Source: Polytrichum commune (taxonomy: Eukaryota; Streptophyta; Polytrichopsida; Polytrichales; Polytrichaceae). Taken from it: a DNA stretch of 64,000 bases. The stretch is from contig OX485803.1 of the NCBI GenBank assembly GCA_950295325.1, forward strand, positions 10,416,001 through 10,480,000, read 5' to 3'. Below the pieces are notes generated by a model, which saw nothing but the letters and a program-made list of their open reading frames with translations, was not told the origin of the DNA and did not search any database. Position numbers and translations under genes: made by a program. This document shows, one piece after another, positions 26,401 to 40,300 of this stretch; the stretch's first letter is position 1, and every line of letters starts with the position of its first letter.

Positions 26401-26966
26401 ACGTATTGGAAGTTGATGTGGTGTTATGGGATTTTGCTATGTATGATGATTATGTTGATTCACTACAATCTACCATTCATATCAGTGTAGACCCAAGATT
26501 GTTTTGTACCCATTTGATTGGATCATCACTTATGAGTCTTATGAATCTGTAATCGGTTAGTTAATCCAACCGGTTTTATAATGCGTGCTTGTTGAATATA
26601 ATAACATATTGATTTGTTGAATTTTGTGGTAGTAGCACAATTGATCAAGACATGGCGAGAAACATGTTATGGTTTGCGCAAAGCAATTACAATTATCATT
26701 ACATAATAATCAACTTCATGGACATTAAACCCAATTACAAGACAAACAACAAAGATGCTAGATCTAATCCAACTGCCTTACTCTAGCATTCTACATGTGA
26801 TTCCATCCAAGGATGGTCAACAATCTAGTTCTCGAATCTAGTGGCATAGTCATCTTTCTTGTTCAAGGACAAAACATAGTACTCAAAACATGGAAGTAGC
26901 AACTTTGATTATGAGAATATACTTTTAGCTTACCTTTTATCCCTTAAGGAAATTCAAGCAATCAAT
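23432..26966. other. AT-rich gene-free stretch
   Basis: About 3.5 kb with no supportable gene. Open frames at 25260-25637 and 25930-26145 are up to 125 codons but have no recognisable motif, no intron partners and no relatives within the window. They could be worn transposon sequence. Confidence 0.4.
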
Positions 26967-26974
26967 GGACATTG

Positions 26975-27381
26975 CACGGGGAGGTCACTTCATTGTCAAG
27001 CTGACACCATGTGCGGACAAAGTTTGCTACCCCTATATTACATGCCATATATAATTTTAAAATTTATGATATTTTCCTACATATACATAACCATTGATAG
27101 TATCTTTTGTATATATTTTTGAAATTTTTAGTCATCTTTAATTTTTAGTAATTGTTTTAGTTCAATTATGTGTCATTCTAGTTAGAAACGGTATGTTTTA
27201 TGAAAAAAACAAATCATCAAATTTAGTTACCACTTTTAACTGTGTCATAGGTACTGTGTATATCTACTCACGAATTTTTTTTGATAATATTTTGACCCAT
27301 TTTGGTGGTGCAACTTACCAAAAGAAGATATTTTTTGGTCGCACGTGGTGTTCAACTTGACAATGGAGTGATCCCCCCGTG
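26975..27381. mobile_element. hAT-type MITE, long copy, 8-bp target duplication
   Basis: 407-bp relative of the element at 23319-23423. Ends are CACGGGGAGGTCACTTCATT at the left and the inverted form near 27350-27381 at the right. GGACATTG occurs at 26967-26974 and 27382-27389, a perfect 8-bp target duplication. The interior is AT-rich and non-coding. Confidence 0.88.
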
Positions 27382-27954
27382 GGACATTGGCATTGGAAAC
27401 TACATTGTTAACCATGGAACTCCTCAAATACAATAAATTTGATATATTTTAAACAAATTAAACTTCGAGTTGAATGGAAATTGATCTCCTCATTATTTTA
27501 CAAAAAATGAATCACTTGCATTCACGCAATTCAATAGGTACTAAAAACACTTCAATACCAAAATTTGACAATTTAGTAAGGACAAGGAAAAATCAATAGT
27601 AGGAACAATGCAAAAGATGTGGAGCACCAAAGGAGGATAATTTGAGATGTTTCAATATATAAAGAAACTCCAGGAAAATAATGAAATTCTTTACATCCAT
27701 TGTAGAAACAACGAAAAAAAATGTGCATGTGTAGTAAGCCACATATCAAACCACACTTCGTCATAAATGGCATCACTGATACCCTCATCGCCAAAGTGTA
27801 GCCCAAGCACAAGAACACCGCAATTGCTCAAACAACAACACTTGTGATCATTAAGAGAACTCTTGCACAACTTCATTGTGAGAAGGCAAACACAAGAACG
27901 CCTCAATTGTTCGAGAACAATGATCATAAACATAACTCCACAAGAAAGTGAACA

Positions 27955-28192
27955 CAAAAATGCCACCACAACTTGAGCAAGAGATCATATTGCCACAAAA
28001 ACATAACCCAAAAACAATGCCTACGATGATGGAAACAATGCTAGCAAAACTCTCTGCAAGAATGTGAGCACAAAATCGCCGCCACAACTTGAGCACAACA
28101 ACATATTATCCAATACGCAACCAAACAACAACGCCTATGACAATGAAAACAACGCTAGCAAAAGTCATTGCAAGAATGTGAGCACAAGAATG
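27955..28192. repeat. Tandem repeat, about 115-bp unit
   Basis: Two clear units, each with CCACAACTTGAGCA, an ACAA-rich run, ATGCTAGCAAAA/ACGCTAGCAAAA and TGCAAGAATGTGAGCACAA. More diverged units seem to extend on both sides (27830-28230). Open frames across it are by-products of the CAA richness. Confidence 0.7.
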
Positions 28193-29505
28193 TCGCAACA
28201 ACAAGGTCACAACAACGTCGAAACAAAAACAACAACAATATTGTCTCAATTGGTAACCAAAATCTCTCGAAACAAGAGTTCATGATTGCGGACCACCAAA
28301 ACACAACTATAGACTCTGTGGAAGTGCATGAGCACAAACAACGTGCTAAGCCATTAATTACTAACAAAAAAAATGATGCCTCATCAAGAAAACAAATATG
28401 CAAGGAATGTAATGATTCCTTTTAATGATACCAAACCCTCCCCAAACCTAAGCTACCACCCAGGTCCAAAAAACCCTTAAAAAATCAAGCTAGTTGTCAC
28501 ATCAACAATAACATGGCCCACATGCCCCCCCCTGCCCCCCCTACCACCATACACTGCAACCTGGCACTTGGAGGTTGGCACGACATAGAATCTAAACCCT
28601 TGCAATGTCCAATCATGTACAATATCAAACACTACCGTAGGTTCATAGCTGGTTCGACAGAAAACAATTCTAAAAATAGATGCCAAAAACTTTGGAATAT
28701 TATTGGCATTTTTTGCCGAATATGAAATTAATTATTTTTCAAAATTTCCAAAAAGTAAGAAATTTTTACTTCTCACTAAAGTTTTACTTACAGTGGAAGC
28801 ATATGTGAATTTTGAAAGAGAGAAGGTGCTCCTTTTGTAATCAAGCTCACTTACATTAGTCCACAAAGAATATGGGTTAAGAAGTAGCAAGACTCTAGGT
28901 GAGGCTTTTCAAATGTGTTGTACACAAATTTTTGGAGTCCAATTGAGCATAGAAGATGAAGTTTTATAGAATTTTGTCCAACTAACAAAAGTTGAGAAAT
29001 CAATCCTTCTTCCACCTCCAACAAGTTTTGTGTCAAAATAAGTCTTTATGCAAAAGATATGGACAAAACATTGCAGCCGTGTAAAGATCAAAAAATTAAA
29101 ATGCGTTCATAACAGTTTTTCGGAGCTCATTTGTGCATAGAAGATCAACTTTTTTGGAATTTTGTTGGTCTAAGAAAAGTTTAGAAATCAAGTAATCTTT
29201 CACCTCCAACAAATTTTATGTCATTTGAAGACTCTGTGCAAAAGTTATGCGTGTTATAAAAATGAAGTCTAACTCGGTGCTTCACCTCAAAGTTTACATA
29301 TCCCATATGCATTGTTGAACACAACTCCACTCTACTTGCATAAAGCACAGAGCATTCTCAACTCTTCACTCACATCTTACTTGTCATTCAATGCAAGAGA
29401 GATGTACAAGATATAAGCTTAAATAGAAGATAGAAAATGAATTTAAGCCGAAAATTTAAAATTGAAAGAGAAAGTTGCCGAAAATATGAATATTCTATTT
29501 TTAGG
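28193..29505. other. Gene-free stretch with weak distal inverted similarity
   Basis: No gene seen. The sequence TAGGTTCATAGCTGGTTCGA at about 28637-28657 recurs inverted at about 29600-29625, with patchy similarity beyond, so 28.5-29.7 kb may be an old element with decayed long terminal inverted repeats. Confidence 0.4.
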
Positions 29506-29605
29506 TATCGAACCGACTTTTTGAAATTTAATTAATTATTCGGCTAACATGTATCGAACCGACTTTTTGAAATTTAATTAATTATTCGGCTAACATGTAT
29601 CGAAC
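29506..29605. repeat. 46-bp tandem duplication
   Basis: The unit beginning TATCGAACCGACTTTTTGAA starts at 29506 and 29552 identically, and a third partial copy begins at 29598 before diverging (ACCAGC instead of ACCGAC). Confidence 0.9.
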
Positions 29606-29746
29606 CAGCTATGAACCTACGGGTAGTCACGCCATTATTGTATGTAATCAAAATCTACGTGGGTTGTCCTATTGGGCTCACTGTAATGGCGCTCCTAACA
29701 CTCATTACCTAGTAACTTTGACATGTTGTCAATTCCCATGGTTTAA

Positions 29747-30274
29747 GGGCCTGTTTAGACTTGGGGCCAAGGCCATTGTGAACGAAGGCCAATATGTCCC
29801 ATGTGGCATGCAAATTGGCCCCCAAGGCCATTAATAAGAAAGTAACCTAACTCCATTCATTGCTTTCATGTGTAAACCTATTTAGGTGGGGTTGGGGCCA
29901 TTTGGAGGCTGCAATTATGAGAGGGTTATGAGAGGTTCCAATGTACTCATGAACTATTCTATGGATAATGATTAAAGTATAATAAATTTAGAATTTCTCC
30001 CCTCCTATTCAATGCTCAAAGAATAAACTACTACAAGCAAATAAAAGCTCTGACAATGGCCTCAACTAGAGGGAAAGAGTCCACAAGGTTGGGAGCTCTA
30101 TCTTCCAAGGCTTGAGGCCATTGTCATGATGAATAAAATAATTTATATGTTGATTGGCCCCAACTCATGGTGTAAACTTGAAGAGGCGAGTCCCAGCCTC
30201 TTTACCAATGAGAGGAGTGGATTTCTTTCACCCCAACCCATTTTTGAGCCTTGACTCCAAGTCTAAACCCGCCC
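29747..30274. mobile_element. Tourist-type MITE upstream of VPS33, TAA duplication
   Basis: Ends GGGCCTGTTTAGACTTGGGG and, inverted, GGGCGGGTTTAGACTTGGAG; the GGGCCTGTTTAGA start is typical of PIF/Harbinger MITEs. TAA lies at 29744-29746 and 30275-30277. It ends about 280 bp before the VPS33 start codon, so it may contribute to that promoter. Confidence 0.82.
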
Positions 30275-30554
30275 TAAGAGTTCATGTGACATGTATATCT
30301 AGGTGGCACACACAATTCGCTGAGGTGGAGAATCCACGTCCTCAGTCCTTTGTCGAAGGCAAATGCTCGACTCAATTGTCTCTCTCTCGTTGCGCAAAAC
30401 CCCTGTTGCTTGATACGCTTCACTGTGATCGCTGCGACAACATTTGAAGACAAAGAAGGGCAGATACATAGATCTTTGGCTGAAACCCTAATCGTATTGC
30501 TGGAGCCCTCGCACCACTTGTCTTCGGACGCAGCGAAGACGAGACGCGACAGCC

Positions 30555-33500
30555 ATGGCGCAGCTGCCGAGTCTCGACAACGCTCCGGTCAATCTCACGA
30601 GTCTCAGGTGTGTTATTTTTCCACTTCATGATGGTATTGCATTCTCAAGTGATTTCCATTATCTGATTGATTGCATTTTTTTGATGATTTTGTGGTCAGG
30701 GAGCAGGCGCAGAGGGATTTGGGAGAGGTTCTCGATTCTGTAAGTGATTCATTATCTCAGGCATATGCAACTGTATTGGTTCGTGATCTTGAAGCGATCT
30801 GCTAACTCAAGAGGCTCGTGGATGATCAAGTATCATAAAATTGACATAATAACTGAACTTTGGACGCATTCTCCATTATATCTGAACTCCTGTATTGTGG
30901 TGGCCGTAAATGGTGGTCCCTATTGTGATGAGATGGATCATACTGAGGAAATTGATGCAAATTACATGTTGGATTGTAATCTGGATGTAGAAGAGGATTA
31001 GATACTACATCCTAGAGTTAATCAGGTTTATACAGAGCACTTTGATAGGACACCTCGCGTCAAGCCGAAAATTGCAAACTGCTGCTGTTGTCATCGATTT
31101 CTCAATTATATGCTGTTGAAATAGACTCCCTTTGTTAGTCCAATCAAGACAGGATGTGGTCATGGACAAGTGCTTCAGTATTGTCGAAATCGTTTGCCTA
31201 TTCGAGGCGGCTTCTTGGTATGAAGTTTGGAATGTGTACATTCTGGAAATTGTATTGGAGATATCTAAGTGCATAATGTTTCCATATTCAGATGCGTGGA
31301 AAGAAGGTGCTTGTGCTCGATCCCCAACTCAGTGGGCCACTTGCTCTTATTGCGCAAACATCTTTTCTCAAGGTATTGCCTTTCCACTCCCTTCACTTGT
31401 GTAGACTGCACAAATTATATTTGAGTTACCACCTTTTTCTACTTTTGAGCACTGTTAATGTGTGGCATCATTTCTGATGTTCCTTGCAGGAGCATGGAGT
31501 TGAGAATTTGTATTATGTATCAGCCGATTCTGTACCATCAGAAAGCAAGAATGTAATTTATTTAGTACGGCCTCGCATCCCGCTTATGAGACAAATTGCA
31601 ACTCACATACAACAGGACAATCGTCAACAGTTGCAGAAAAGTTATTCTGTGTTTTTTATGCCTCGACGAACTATCAACTGTGAAAAGGTTCAGTTTGTGA
31701 AATCAATGAAACCCTATTATGCTTCCTATATTTAAGATGTAGTACCTTCTCCACCTCTCCAGGTCTTTGTTCCTCTTTGCATTCATTTCAAGGATGTTAT
31801 TGCAAACAGCAGTTTCTTATTCTTTTTTAGAGGGGGATTTACTGGTCTTGTATTAGAGAGTCTATTCTTTATTCAGTTGCTAGACAATGTTTTAGATTGC
31901 AAACAATGCTGGACCTTTTACTTTCCTACAATTAGTACAAACTTCTTGTTCTAATACTGAATCACAAAGGTTCCACATTTTCTGCGTGCAGCTGGTTATA
32001 TTAACCAGCTATGACTGGTATTTAGCCTCACGTTGAGATAAGAAGTCACTCTGTAATTTGTGGAATTCTAGAAAAGGTTTAGGATGTCTGAAATATTATA
32101 TTTACTTTCTGAGCTGACAGTCATCATCTAGCAGTCCCAGATAATCTGTATATAACAGTGTGGGAAGATGTTCCAGATAAAGTAGTTATTCTAATTTAGT
32201 TTTCACCATGTTGTAATCCTCTAGTGCCAGTCAATATACACATTATTGGAAGTTCTTTAGTAGCAGATTGATCTTTGATAAGCCCAAAGTTATTTTTGAG
32301 GTTGTGTAAACCATGCTTTCCAAGCCCAAGTGGGATAAAGCTGATGCACTACTTGATCTATCGCTCTATCTGAAGTAGGTGCTAGAGGAGGAAGGAGTTA
32401 TTACAAATCTCACCATTGGAGAGTATCCTCTCTACTTCATCCCATTTGATGAAGATGTGCTGTCTCTAGAGCTGGAGCGTTCTTTCAAGGTGCAATCTAC
32501 TTCCTCTGTTTTCTCATTTCCTGTTTCTATGGTTGTTATGGTCCTCCATAGAACTAACCTGAGTGGGCCTAAATTATTTTGCAGGAAATTAAAGTGGATG
32601 GGGATGCAAGTGCTCTGTGGTATGTTGCAAGGGCACTTACCAAGCTTCAGGTACATTATTCCCTCACTACTTCACCAACAAGACAGAGATTCAGAAGGTG
32701 TCTTTAGAAAGTGACATGTGACTATCTTGTCATGATTTGTGGCAGGATATGTATGGTGTCATACCTAACATCAAGGGGAAAGGCAAGACAGCTGAGAAAG
32801 TTGCGGATATTCTTAGCCGAATGCAGCGAGAGCAGCCCCCTCCTCTTCCTGCATCGGTATGTTGGTATACTATGTCCTACCTCAGGCATGTTGTTTTAGC
32901 CTTCTTGCTCAGACTGCTACCCAGATTTCTCTAGTTCCAATTTTCTCACGCCACTATGTTGGTGTTAATATGTGTTCTTCACTAGATTGGTAAGATGCAA
33001 GTAGTTTGCTGTTTGTGAATGAATGGTGTTTGTGAGCTTGTTCGTGACAGAACCCTCCGCTAGCCTGCGGGTGAAGAGACTCTTCATTTACGCTGCCTTC
33101 CTCAAGAAGCAGCGTTTGTATCTATATCTATCCATGTGGCTGGCTCATGATCCTTGTCTTTGTATCATGATGTATAGGCAAGACCTCCTGAGATAGACAC
33201 ACTTATCCTTCTTGACAGACAGGTACTATTGAGTTCTTCATCCCTTTCTGACTTTGGTTACTGTGAAGTCATTGTGATTTTTTTAATTCTGTTGACTGCT
33301 CTTAATATTTTCTAGTGCTCACTGTACTTACCCTGTATCAAAAGGGATTAGACATGTAAGTCATCAAGATTAGAGGAATCAAGTGAAGCAGATCATGACA
33401 GTTCATTTACCTTGAATTATGTTTTTAGCTCTTTTTGGGTTTTCGTGAACTATACAGCAAAGTTATGCTTTCTATAGTTCACATTTTCTTTTTGTGCTGA

Positions 33501-36500
33501 AGCTCAAAAAAATGATGATATGCCAGGTCGACTTGGTAACACCCATGTGCTCACAGCTTACCTACGAGGGCGTGATTGATGAGGTACCATGTCTTTCTTT
33601 CCTGTCTATTTTTCATAGTGTGACTTATTACCAGAGTGTAAGTCATGTGCTATTCATGATTTTTGAACTGCAATTTTTATTTATTTATTTTTAGACATGG
33701 TTTTGCATGTCTAGGTGTTAGGATTTTTGATAGTTCACATATTATTGGAAACTAGGAATATTTGTTTTACATACGTCGTGGTGTTGGACTGTAGTTCTTG
33801 CAAATCAACAATGGAGCAGTGGAGCTTGATCCTGTCATTATGGGAGTTCCACAAGGTAACTCACAGGCCAGCACTAAGAAAGTCAAAGTGCCACTTAACT
33901 CCAGGTATATCAATCCCAGATAAGGAACTGTACATCCTAAAATTAGTTATTAGTTATTAGTTATTATTATTATTATTATTAAATAATTAAATAATAATTT
34001 TGATTTCTTTCTGATATGAATGAGCAGGGCATGGTGTATTGTTTACTTAATTGTTTGAAATTGTGTATGCAGTGACAAATTGTACAGGGAGCTTCGTGAT
34101 CTCAATTTTGGAGTGGTGGGCCAGGTGAGAATGTGGTGGGCTGCTCTTTGGGAGTGCATCGTGCAATGTTGACGTGAACTTTAGCTTAAAAATGTCAACT
34201 TCTCAATTAGTTGTATTCTTGTCAAGTCATTGGTTTCCTCGCTCCTTTTGGAGTTCATCGGAATTTACATCATTGTTTCGATCCAAGTCTCCTCTATTTG
34301 TTGTTATGACTTTCTACTAGTGTCTGAGGTCCCAATTTCTTGCAAGTGAAGAGTTTCTCCCTGTCATTTCTTGTCATTACCTTCAGAACAGAAAGCCAAG
34401 AGTGTCCTGGAATTTGTGATGCTCTAGACCCCTGACATGTCTGGAAGGTGGCAGGTTTTACGGCAAAAAGCTGTGAGCATAAGACAGGACTACTCAGATG
34501 TCACGAGCACAGTAATTCTCTTTCCCTTGGCATTTGTGTTATTTCTTTCTATCTTGCAGAGAGTAGAGTTTGGAAAAGAATGATGAAATAAATCCTAACT
34601 GGATTTTCTCTTTTCTGAACAGCAAAACCAATCTATCTCGGACGTGAAGGACTTCGTCAAGAAGTTAAATGTCCTTCCTGAGATTACGGTAAGCATTGCC
34701 TCTCAAATTCACACCTTCATAGGAATCACCATGTCTTGTGAGCTTGTGATGGTGGCTGCTAGCTCTCTGACCTTAACCAACATATCTCAGGGTAATGCAC
34801 TGACTGCAAGTGCTGGACTCACATAAAATACTTGCTTGTCTACTCTGTACACTATTTTTCTTTCAAATGTTAACATCTTCTTATGGGCTGGACAGAGACA
34901 TGTAAATATAGCACAGCATCTCTCAACCTTCACAACAAAACCATCTTTTCTGAGTAGACTGAGTATTGAGCAAACTCTGGTCGAAGCCCAAAATTATGAT
35001 GGGTATGCTTCTGGACCAACATCACACCTGCCAGTTTTCTATGAATCTACTGTGTGATTATGTATCACAATATCATCGATTTGTTTTGTTGAAATGAAAC
35101 TCATCATAAGTTGATGGCAGGTCATTCACTTATGTAGAAGAGTTGATACATAGGCAAGAACCTCTTGTCAGTGTGCTTCGCCTTCTTGTCTTACTTTCTA
35201 TTACCAACAACGGCCTTCCTAAGAAACACTTCGACTATTTCAGGTGCAATCATATCTCCTCTGCTAAATGCCCACATTTCTGTTTCTTTTTGTGTTCCAA
35301 TTTCAGTACTCTGCAAATAAAACACTCCTGGCGAAGCAATGTTGTTATCCTTGGCATGAAAGAGTATCCCTAAACTTGTTTCTTGGTTAATTTTTTAGTT
35401 GTTGCCAAGTGAGCTTCTTTCCTTCTAATTTTTCCTGGAGGAAAAGAAGAGTTTCTGATGTGTATGCTCTTGAATTGGTGATTAACATGATCTCAGCTAC
35501 GTTATTCTTATTGCAGAAGGGAAGTACTGCATAGCTATGGCTTTGAGCATATGTTTACTCTGAGCAACCTTGAGAAAGCTGGCCTACTGACAAAACAAGT
35601 ATGTTTCAGCAATTCCTGAAAAATAGTTTGTAGGTATATTACCTCCCAAAAGATTGTTAAGTTATATCTGCTTAGGATTGGGTTGTACTGACTCATACCA
35701 GCGACTTTGACTTTTTATACATATGGATTGAATGTTGTATTTTATTACATTGCAGGAGGTAAAGAGTAATTGGCTTGCTATCAAGAAGGGACTCAAGTTA
35801 GTTCCAGAAGAAAGTGATGATGTGAAGTGAGTTCTTACCTTGCATTTCCTAGATCCAGTGTCTGTTCAATATGAAGTTTCAGGTGGCTAGATCTGTTATA
35901 ATTGCAAAGAACATGTTCAAGCAAATAATGTCGTTCAACAATCTTTTATTTCTTCACCAGATTCCTTGGATTGTAAAGAAAGTGTGACCTAAACACAAGG
36001 AAAAGTCTTACACACTTGACCTCTACTGAAGCTCTCTTTGAGATTCCCTTGGCATATTTAGAGTGATGTCTAATAAGAAGAGCAATGCAATGTTTGGTAT
36101 GGAGGTCCTAATCATGTTGGGTGCTGTTGAACAGTCCAAACGACATATCCTATGTTTTCTCAGGATATGCTCCACTCAGTATCCGGGTTGTACAATGTGC
36201 CCTTCGAGGGGAATGGTACGTGACTGATCAACTCAAGATTTATTCATATGATTCTTTGGAGGGTGAGTTAGGTACAAGGTGGACCTCTAAGGCAGTGATA
36301 AAAGCATTGTTCATTGTTATTCCTGCAGGCGACAATCTGAAATGTTAAAATTGCTTCCTGGATCAACATTTGAGAAGTTCGAGAAGAACCAGGTTTTTTA
36401 CACTCAAATTTGTTTGACTGTGGATGCCAACTGAGTGCACATACACTAAGTGAAGGATGCCCTTAAAGGGTGAAAGTGGTGTAGGTTAGATAGTTCTGCA

Positions 36501-37422
36501 CTGCTTTCCACAAACGTACTCCTGCATTTTCCTGGCGATCGAGTTTTAAACTTCTTGGGTGGATGTCTGATCCAGGAAGTAAATGTAGCTAAGCGGGAGA
36601 GCACATCACCTTCTGAAAGGTAAATGTTTGCTACATAATGTTGTGGTTCAAATTTACATTTTACTTGAACCCTGGCTCCACTTCAGTTTCAGGTCTTCTG
36701 CTATAATTCAGCAGCATTCTACTCATTAGTAACTGAAAGTCCTTCGTCTCAGGAACCAAAGTTTCACTACAATCTCAGTCTGAAGAAAGACGTTGGAAGT
36801 CATATGGTAGTGGTCACACCACTATGACAAATTTATGTTTTTAAAGAATATGCGTTATAAAGAAATAGCCATGCAGATGTATTGCATTTATACAACCTCT
36901 AACTAGAGACAACTCACGTTACATATATTAAGCATTGTAGTAGCAAAGGGGAGTTCTTTTTGAAAACACTGGAAACAGAGCAAATATGTATATAGTCTAG
37001 CTTGTTGCTCATTTGTTTATTATGGGTGGAGTGTAAACAGTGGTCCAGGAGGAGATGCCCACCGGCTTGTGGTCCTGGTTCTGTTCATTGGAGGTGTGAC
37101 ATTTGCAGAGATTTCTGCACTTAGATTTCTAGAATCTCAGGTGCGTTCAGACTCTTTCTTGATTTCCATGCACATAGCTTTGGTAGCTCTATAGCGGCGT
37201 TTCGCCACTGAGCTGCCAGGCCTTTTTACTCTTAGTTCAAGCATGTCTAGCTTAAGCAACGCTTGTGTTTTAACACGCATACTACATTGAAATGTGGTTG
37301 CCAACAGAGAATTTGTTTTGTTTCAGGAGGGCATGAAGTATGACTTTATTGTAGCAACAACAAAACTCATCACTGGTTCTAGCTTCCTCAAGAGCCTTGT
37401 TGATGACCCTTCAGCTCCATAA
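30555..37422 (+). CDS. VPS33: Vacuolar protein sorting-associated protein 33, 22 exons
   Basis: Exons: 30555-30607, 30700-30739, 31292-31372, 31490-31687, 32379-32489, 32585-32650, 32746-32856, 33178-33222, 33527-33583, 33795-33904, 34073-34124, 34455-34511, 34623-34688, 34896-35002, 35121-35243, 35517-35598, 35756-35826, 36135-36215, 36329-36392, 36576-36619, 37041-37140, 37327-37422. All phases close, giving 604 aa, the usual length for plant VPS33. It is the Sec1/Munc18-family subunit of HOPS/CORVET that guides SNARE assembly for fusion at the vacuole and late endosome. Landmarks: [20 protein letters not shown] at the N-terminus, [51 protein letters not shown] (the hallmark central motif), [47 protein letters not shown] and [17 protein letters not shown]. 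No frameshift or stop breaks the frame. A (TTA)n microsatellite lies in the intron at about 33950-33980. Confidence 0.96.
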
Positions 37423-39452
37423 AACAAACTGCACTCAAAACACACGGGTCACAAAGTTTTAGTGTATCCAATGCTGTTGTTTTTGTTCGTGGATGCTAAA
37501 GATTTTTTAGAAGCTGCATTGAATTATTACGTAGTCTTGATTATCTTCTGGAGAATGTAAACTAGCCACTGCAGTTTGTTCTAGTCTTCAGAATGGGTGC
37601 TTTGAAAGCAGGTAATTGTACAGCATTTTGTCTCATCTATGCACATGGTATTCTTATTAAGTGGGTTACTGTATTATCCTCAAGAAAGGTGATAAACAAC
37701 TCAGCTTTGACACTCTCTGGTCCATGTGCGTATTTATGCCTGTTCATATATCAAATTCTATGCATGTGTATTGGATAAAGTGTTTTGTAATAGGAAAGTT
37801 ATTTTCAGTGCACCCCAATATTTAACTGTGTTGCTTTCTATCGTATTCATGGACATTCAAGATAATTCTAGAATGATAAATTCTGAATTTAACATATTTC
37901 TTTGTTACAAGGCAGAGTTTAGTTCACCAGGCCACCTCAATTCATGTGTACACTCCAATCTTTGGGATTTACCTAATCTTGTATTGCGATTTATGTGGAT
38001 GGTTTTCAAGCATCTGAAGTTCTGCTCAACCAGATTCTCATAGCAACTTGCAGTGCATTAGAAGGGGATACTATGTGCTGCACTTTGACAAAATAGTTTT
38101 TCTAAACATTTTGTGTTCAGTAATTATGCGCACAAACAAATATAGCCGATAGTTTGTACATGGTTAGAACTTTGACTTGTAAATGGTTGAGCAGATTAAC
38201 TTGCATGTATTGCCATATATGTTAGATACTCTGGGATTAATAACTAAGGCTTTTGTTTCAAGTTCTCTAATTGCTCGCATGTTTAAACTTTGTGTACATG
38301 TTCCCTTTTGCACCACTGAAAGGGTTAAACTGACAGGGAGCAACAAGCGCAGGGAAGGACACTTGCATGTTGTACTTAACTTACTCATGCTGGACAACAT
38401 TCGAGCGGAATGGGATGGGCCGTCCCAGTCTTGCCATTCTCATTGGTTAGTTCCACACATCACCTGCAGCACATCATTATCCTTGAGAAAAACTAAGAAA
38501 ACTATGTCTAGGGGCTAGCACCCTGGGTACTGAAAAGAATGGCAAGTACATGCAGGAACCAGTAAAACCTAAAATAGGACACTCTGACCAACAATTCTCC
38601 CAATGAGAGGGAATTGTTGCACAAGAATGCACCACTCATACCATGCATTGTATAAACATGCTCCCTATGTTTGTGGGTAATTTGTTTGAAAAGTGACTCA
38701 ATAAATTGGGGGTCTTCGGAACTACTTGTGGTGTCAAAATATCCAAATAAAAGTATCATCCGACCTATCTACTATTTCAGGGCATTTTTTGTTGGATGCA
38801 TGAAGGGTACATTGTATGGAACAATATCCTCTCACTGTTTTCACCTTGACACATGTTATGGACACCACATTTCAGCTTGTGCAATCCAAGTTCAAATGCT
38901 AATGTAGGGAGAGTTAAGTATCCTTGCATATATACTACTGAGACTTAATGCAAAGTGAAGATGTCTAGGTTAACTACACTAACCATGTTATTTTGTGTCG
39001 ATTACTATTTGAAGTTACACAGACATTGACTAAAAGGTGTCTGATGTCCTTTAAAATGTACTTTAAAAGGTCCTTGAAAAGAAGTACATTCTTGCGATGT
39101 GGTAGATACAAAGTGTGTGGCCAATCGATTCCAACAAATAATATTGGTAGTGTGGAAAACCGCTATCAAGTAGGTTTAAGCATGCCCACATTAGGACCAA
39201 CAACATGCCCACAACAGAGGGAGAGTTTCCATCTTGCTAGGAGGTTTTGTCTTGTATATAGTGAAGTAAACATGCGAAGTTGCAAAACATTTTATCTAGT
39301 GAGATTATTGTGAGTAGAACAATTGACCTTATTGATAATAGTAAATTCAAGGACGAGGTGAACTTTCCTTATCAAGGGATACCTCATGTTGCCAAGGATT
39401 AGCCACTAGTCCTAGTGTGGGCATCCTATTAGTTGTCACAACATTTTTTTAA
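37423..39452. other. Region downstream of VPS33
   Basis: Probable VPS33 3' untranslated region followed by non-coding sequence. Open frames (for example 37726-38043, 38183-38518) have no recognisable domains or coding bias. Nothing else supported. Confidence 0.4.
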
Positions 39453-39732
39453 GGGTTGGTTCACATGGGGCCCCAAGTCCAAGTCCTAACATGGAGGCAA
39501 AGTCCCAACTTTTGAGTGTCAAGAACCCATTAAATATGGCTAATTATAAATTAAGTCGGATCTTGATTATATGCAAAAATATTCGCGGGACTTGTGTTGA
39601 GAGTTGGGTCTAGCTTTAGACTTGAACCAACTCTCGACACAAGTCCCAAGCGTCACCTCCAAAAAGTGTTGCCATGTAGGCATCCATGTCATACTTGAGA
39701 CTTAGGACTTGGGACCCCGTGTGAACTGGCCC
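39453..39732. mobile_element. Tourist-type MITE family B, second copy
   Basis: 280-bp copy with ends GGGTTGGTTCACATGGGGCC and, inverted, GGGCCAGTTCACACGGGGTC. It shares CATGGAGGCAAAGTCCCAAC and GAGAGTTGGGTCTAGCTTT with 21961-22332. The left flank is TAA and the right flank TTA, so one base of the duplication appears changed. Confidence 0.8.
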
Positions 39733-40009
39733 TTAGGTGCTTGAAGGCACGTCGGAAGGCATGTTATGGACATGCAAGTAAGGTAGATGTGTGTTATTCA
39801 AATACTCTCTTCACCCACTTCTCATAGTATATGAAACACGCAATGAGTGCGAGATCATTAGCAAATCCAAATCATGTCTCTAACCATTTGCTTCATAAAT
39901 TTCAAAGCTCGTAGGAATATATGATTCAATATCAAAGTGAACCACTCGTGCTCATTCAGTGGTCATATGAGTCTCCTCAATCATGCCGATTTCAAAGCTC
40001 ATAATGGTT

Positions 40010-40300
40010 AGCATATTTTGAGCACGTATTGTAGATTCTTTAAAACAGGTGTCTTTTTGGTTTTTGTTCTTAGATCCACACCTAACCACATACCACTCAA
40101 ATATAGGTGTCCAAATTTTTGCTATGTTGGATTTATACACATCCACCTCATAGGGTAGGTTGTAGGTCTTATGTGGTCACTCTTCTTAATCGGAAACCTA
40201 TATTTGAGAGGCATATGGTGCCACTTGAAACACACACACACACACACACACAAGTTTTGATGAGATTGGACTATGTGCTCAAGACATAGACTTCGTTGTA
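40010..40300. mobile_element. Foldback-like repeat with CA microsatellite
   Basis: ACCACATACCACTCAAATATAGG at about 40087-40109 is mirrored by CCTATATTTGAGAGGCATATGGTG at about 40177-40200 in part, and the outer arms (GAGCACGTATTGTAG versus CTATGTGCTCAAGACATAG) are also roughly inverted. A (CA)n run of about 11 units sits at 40231-40252. The arms relate to the dispersed segment at 22930-23040 and 41165-41270. Borders are approximate. Confidence 0.5.
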
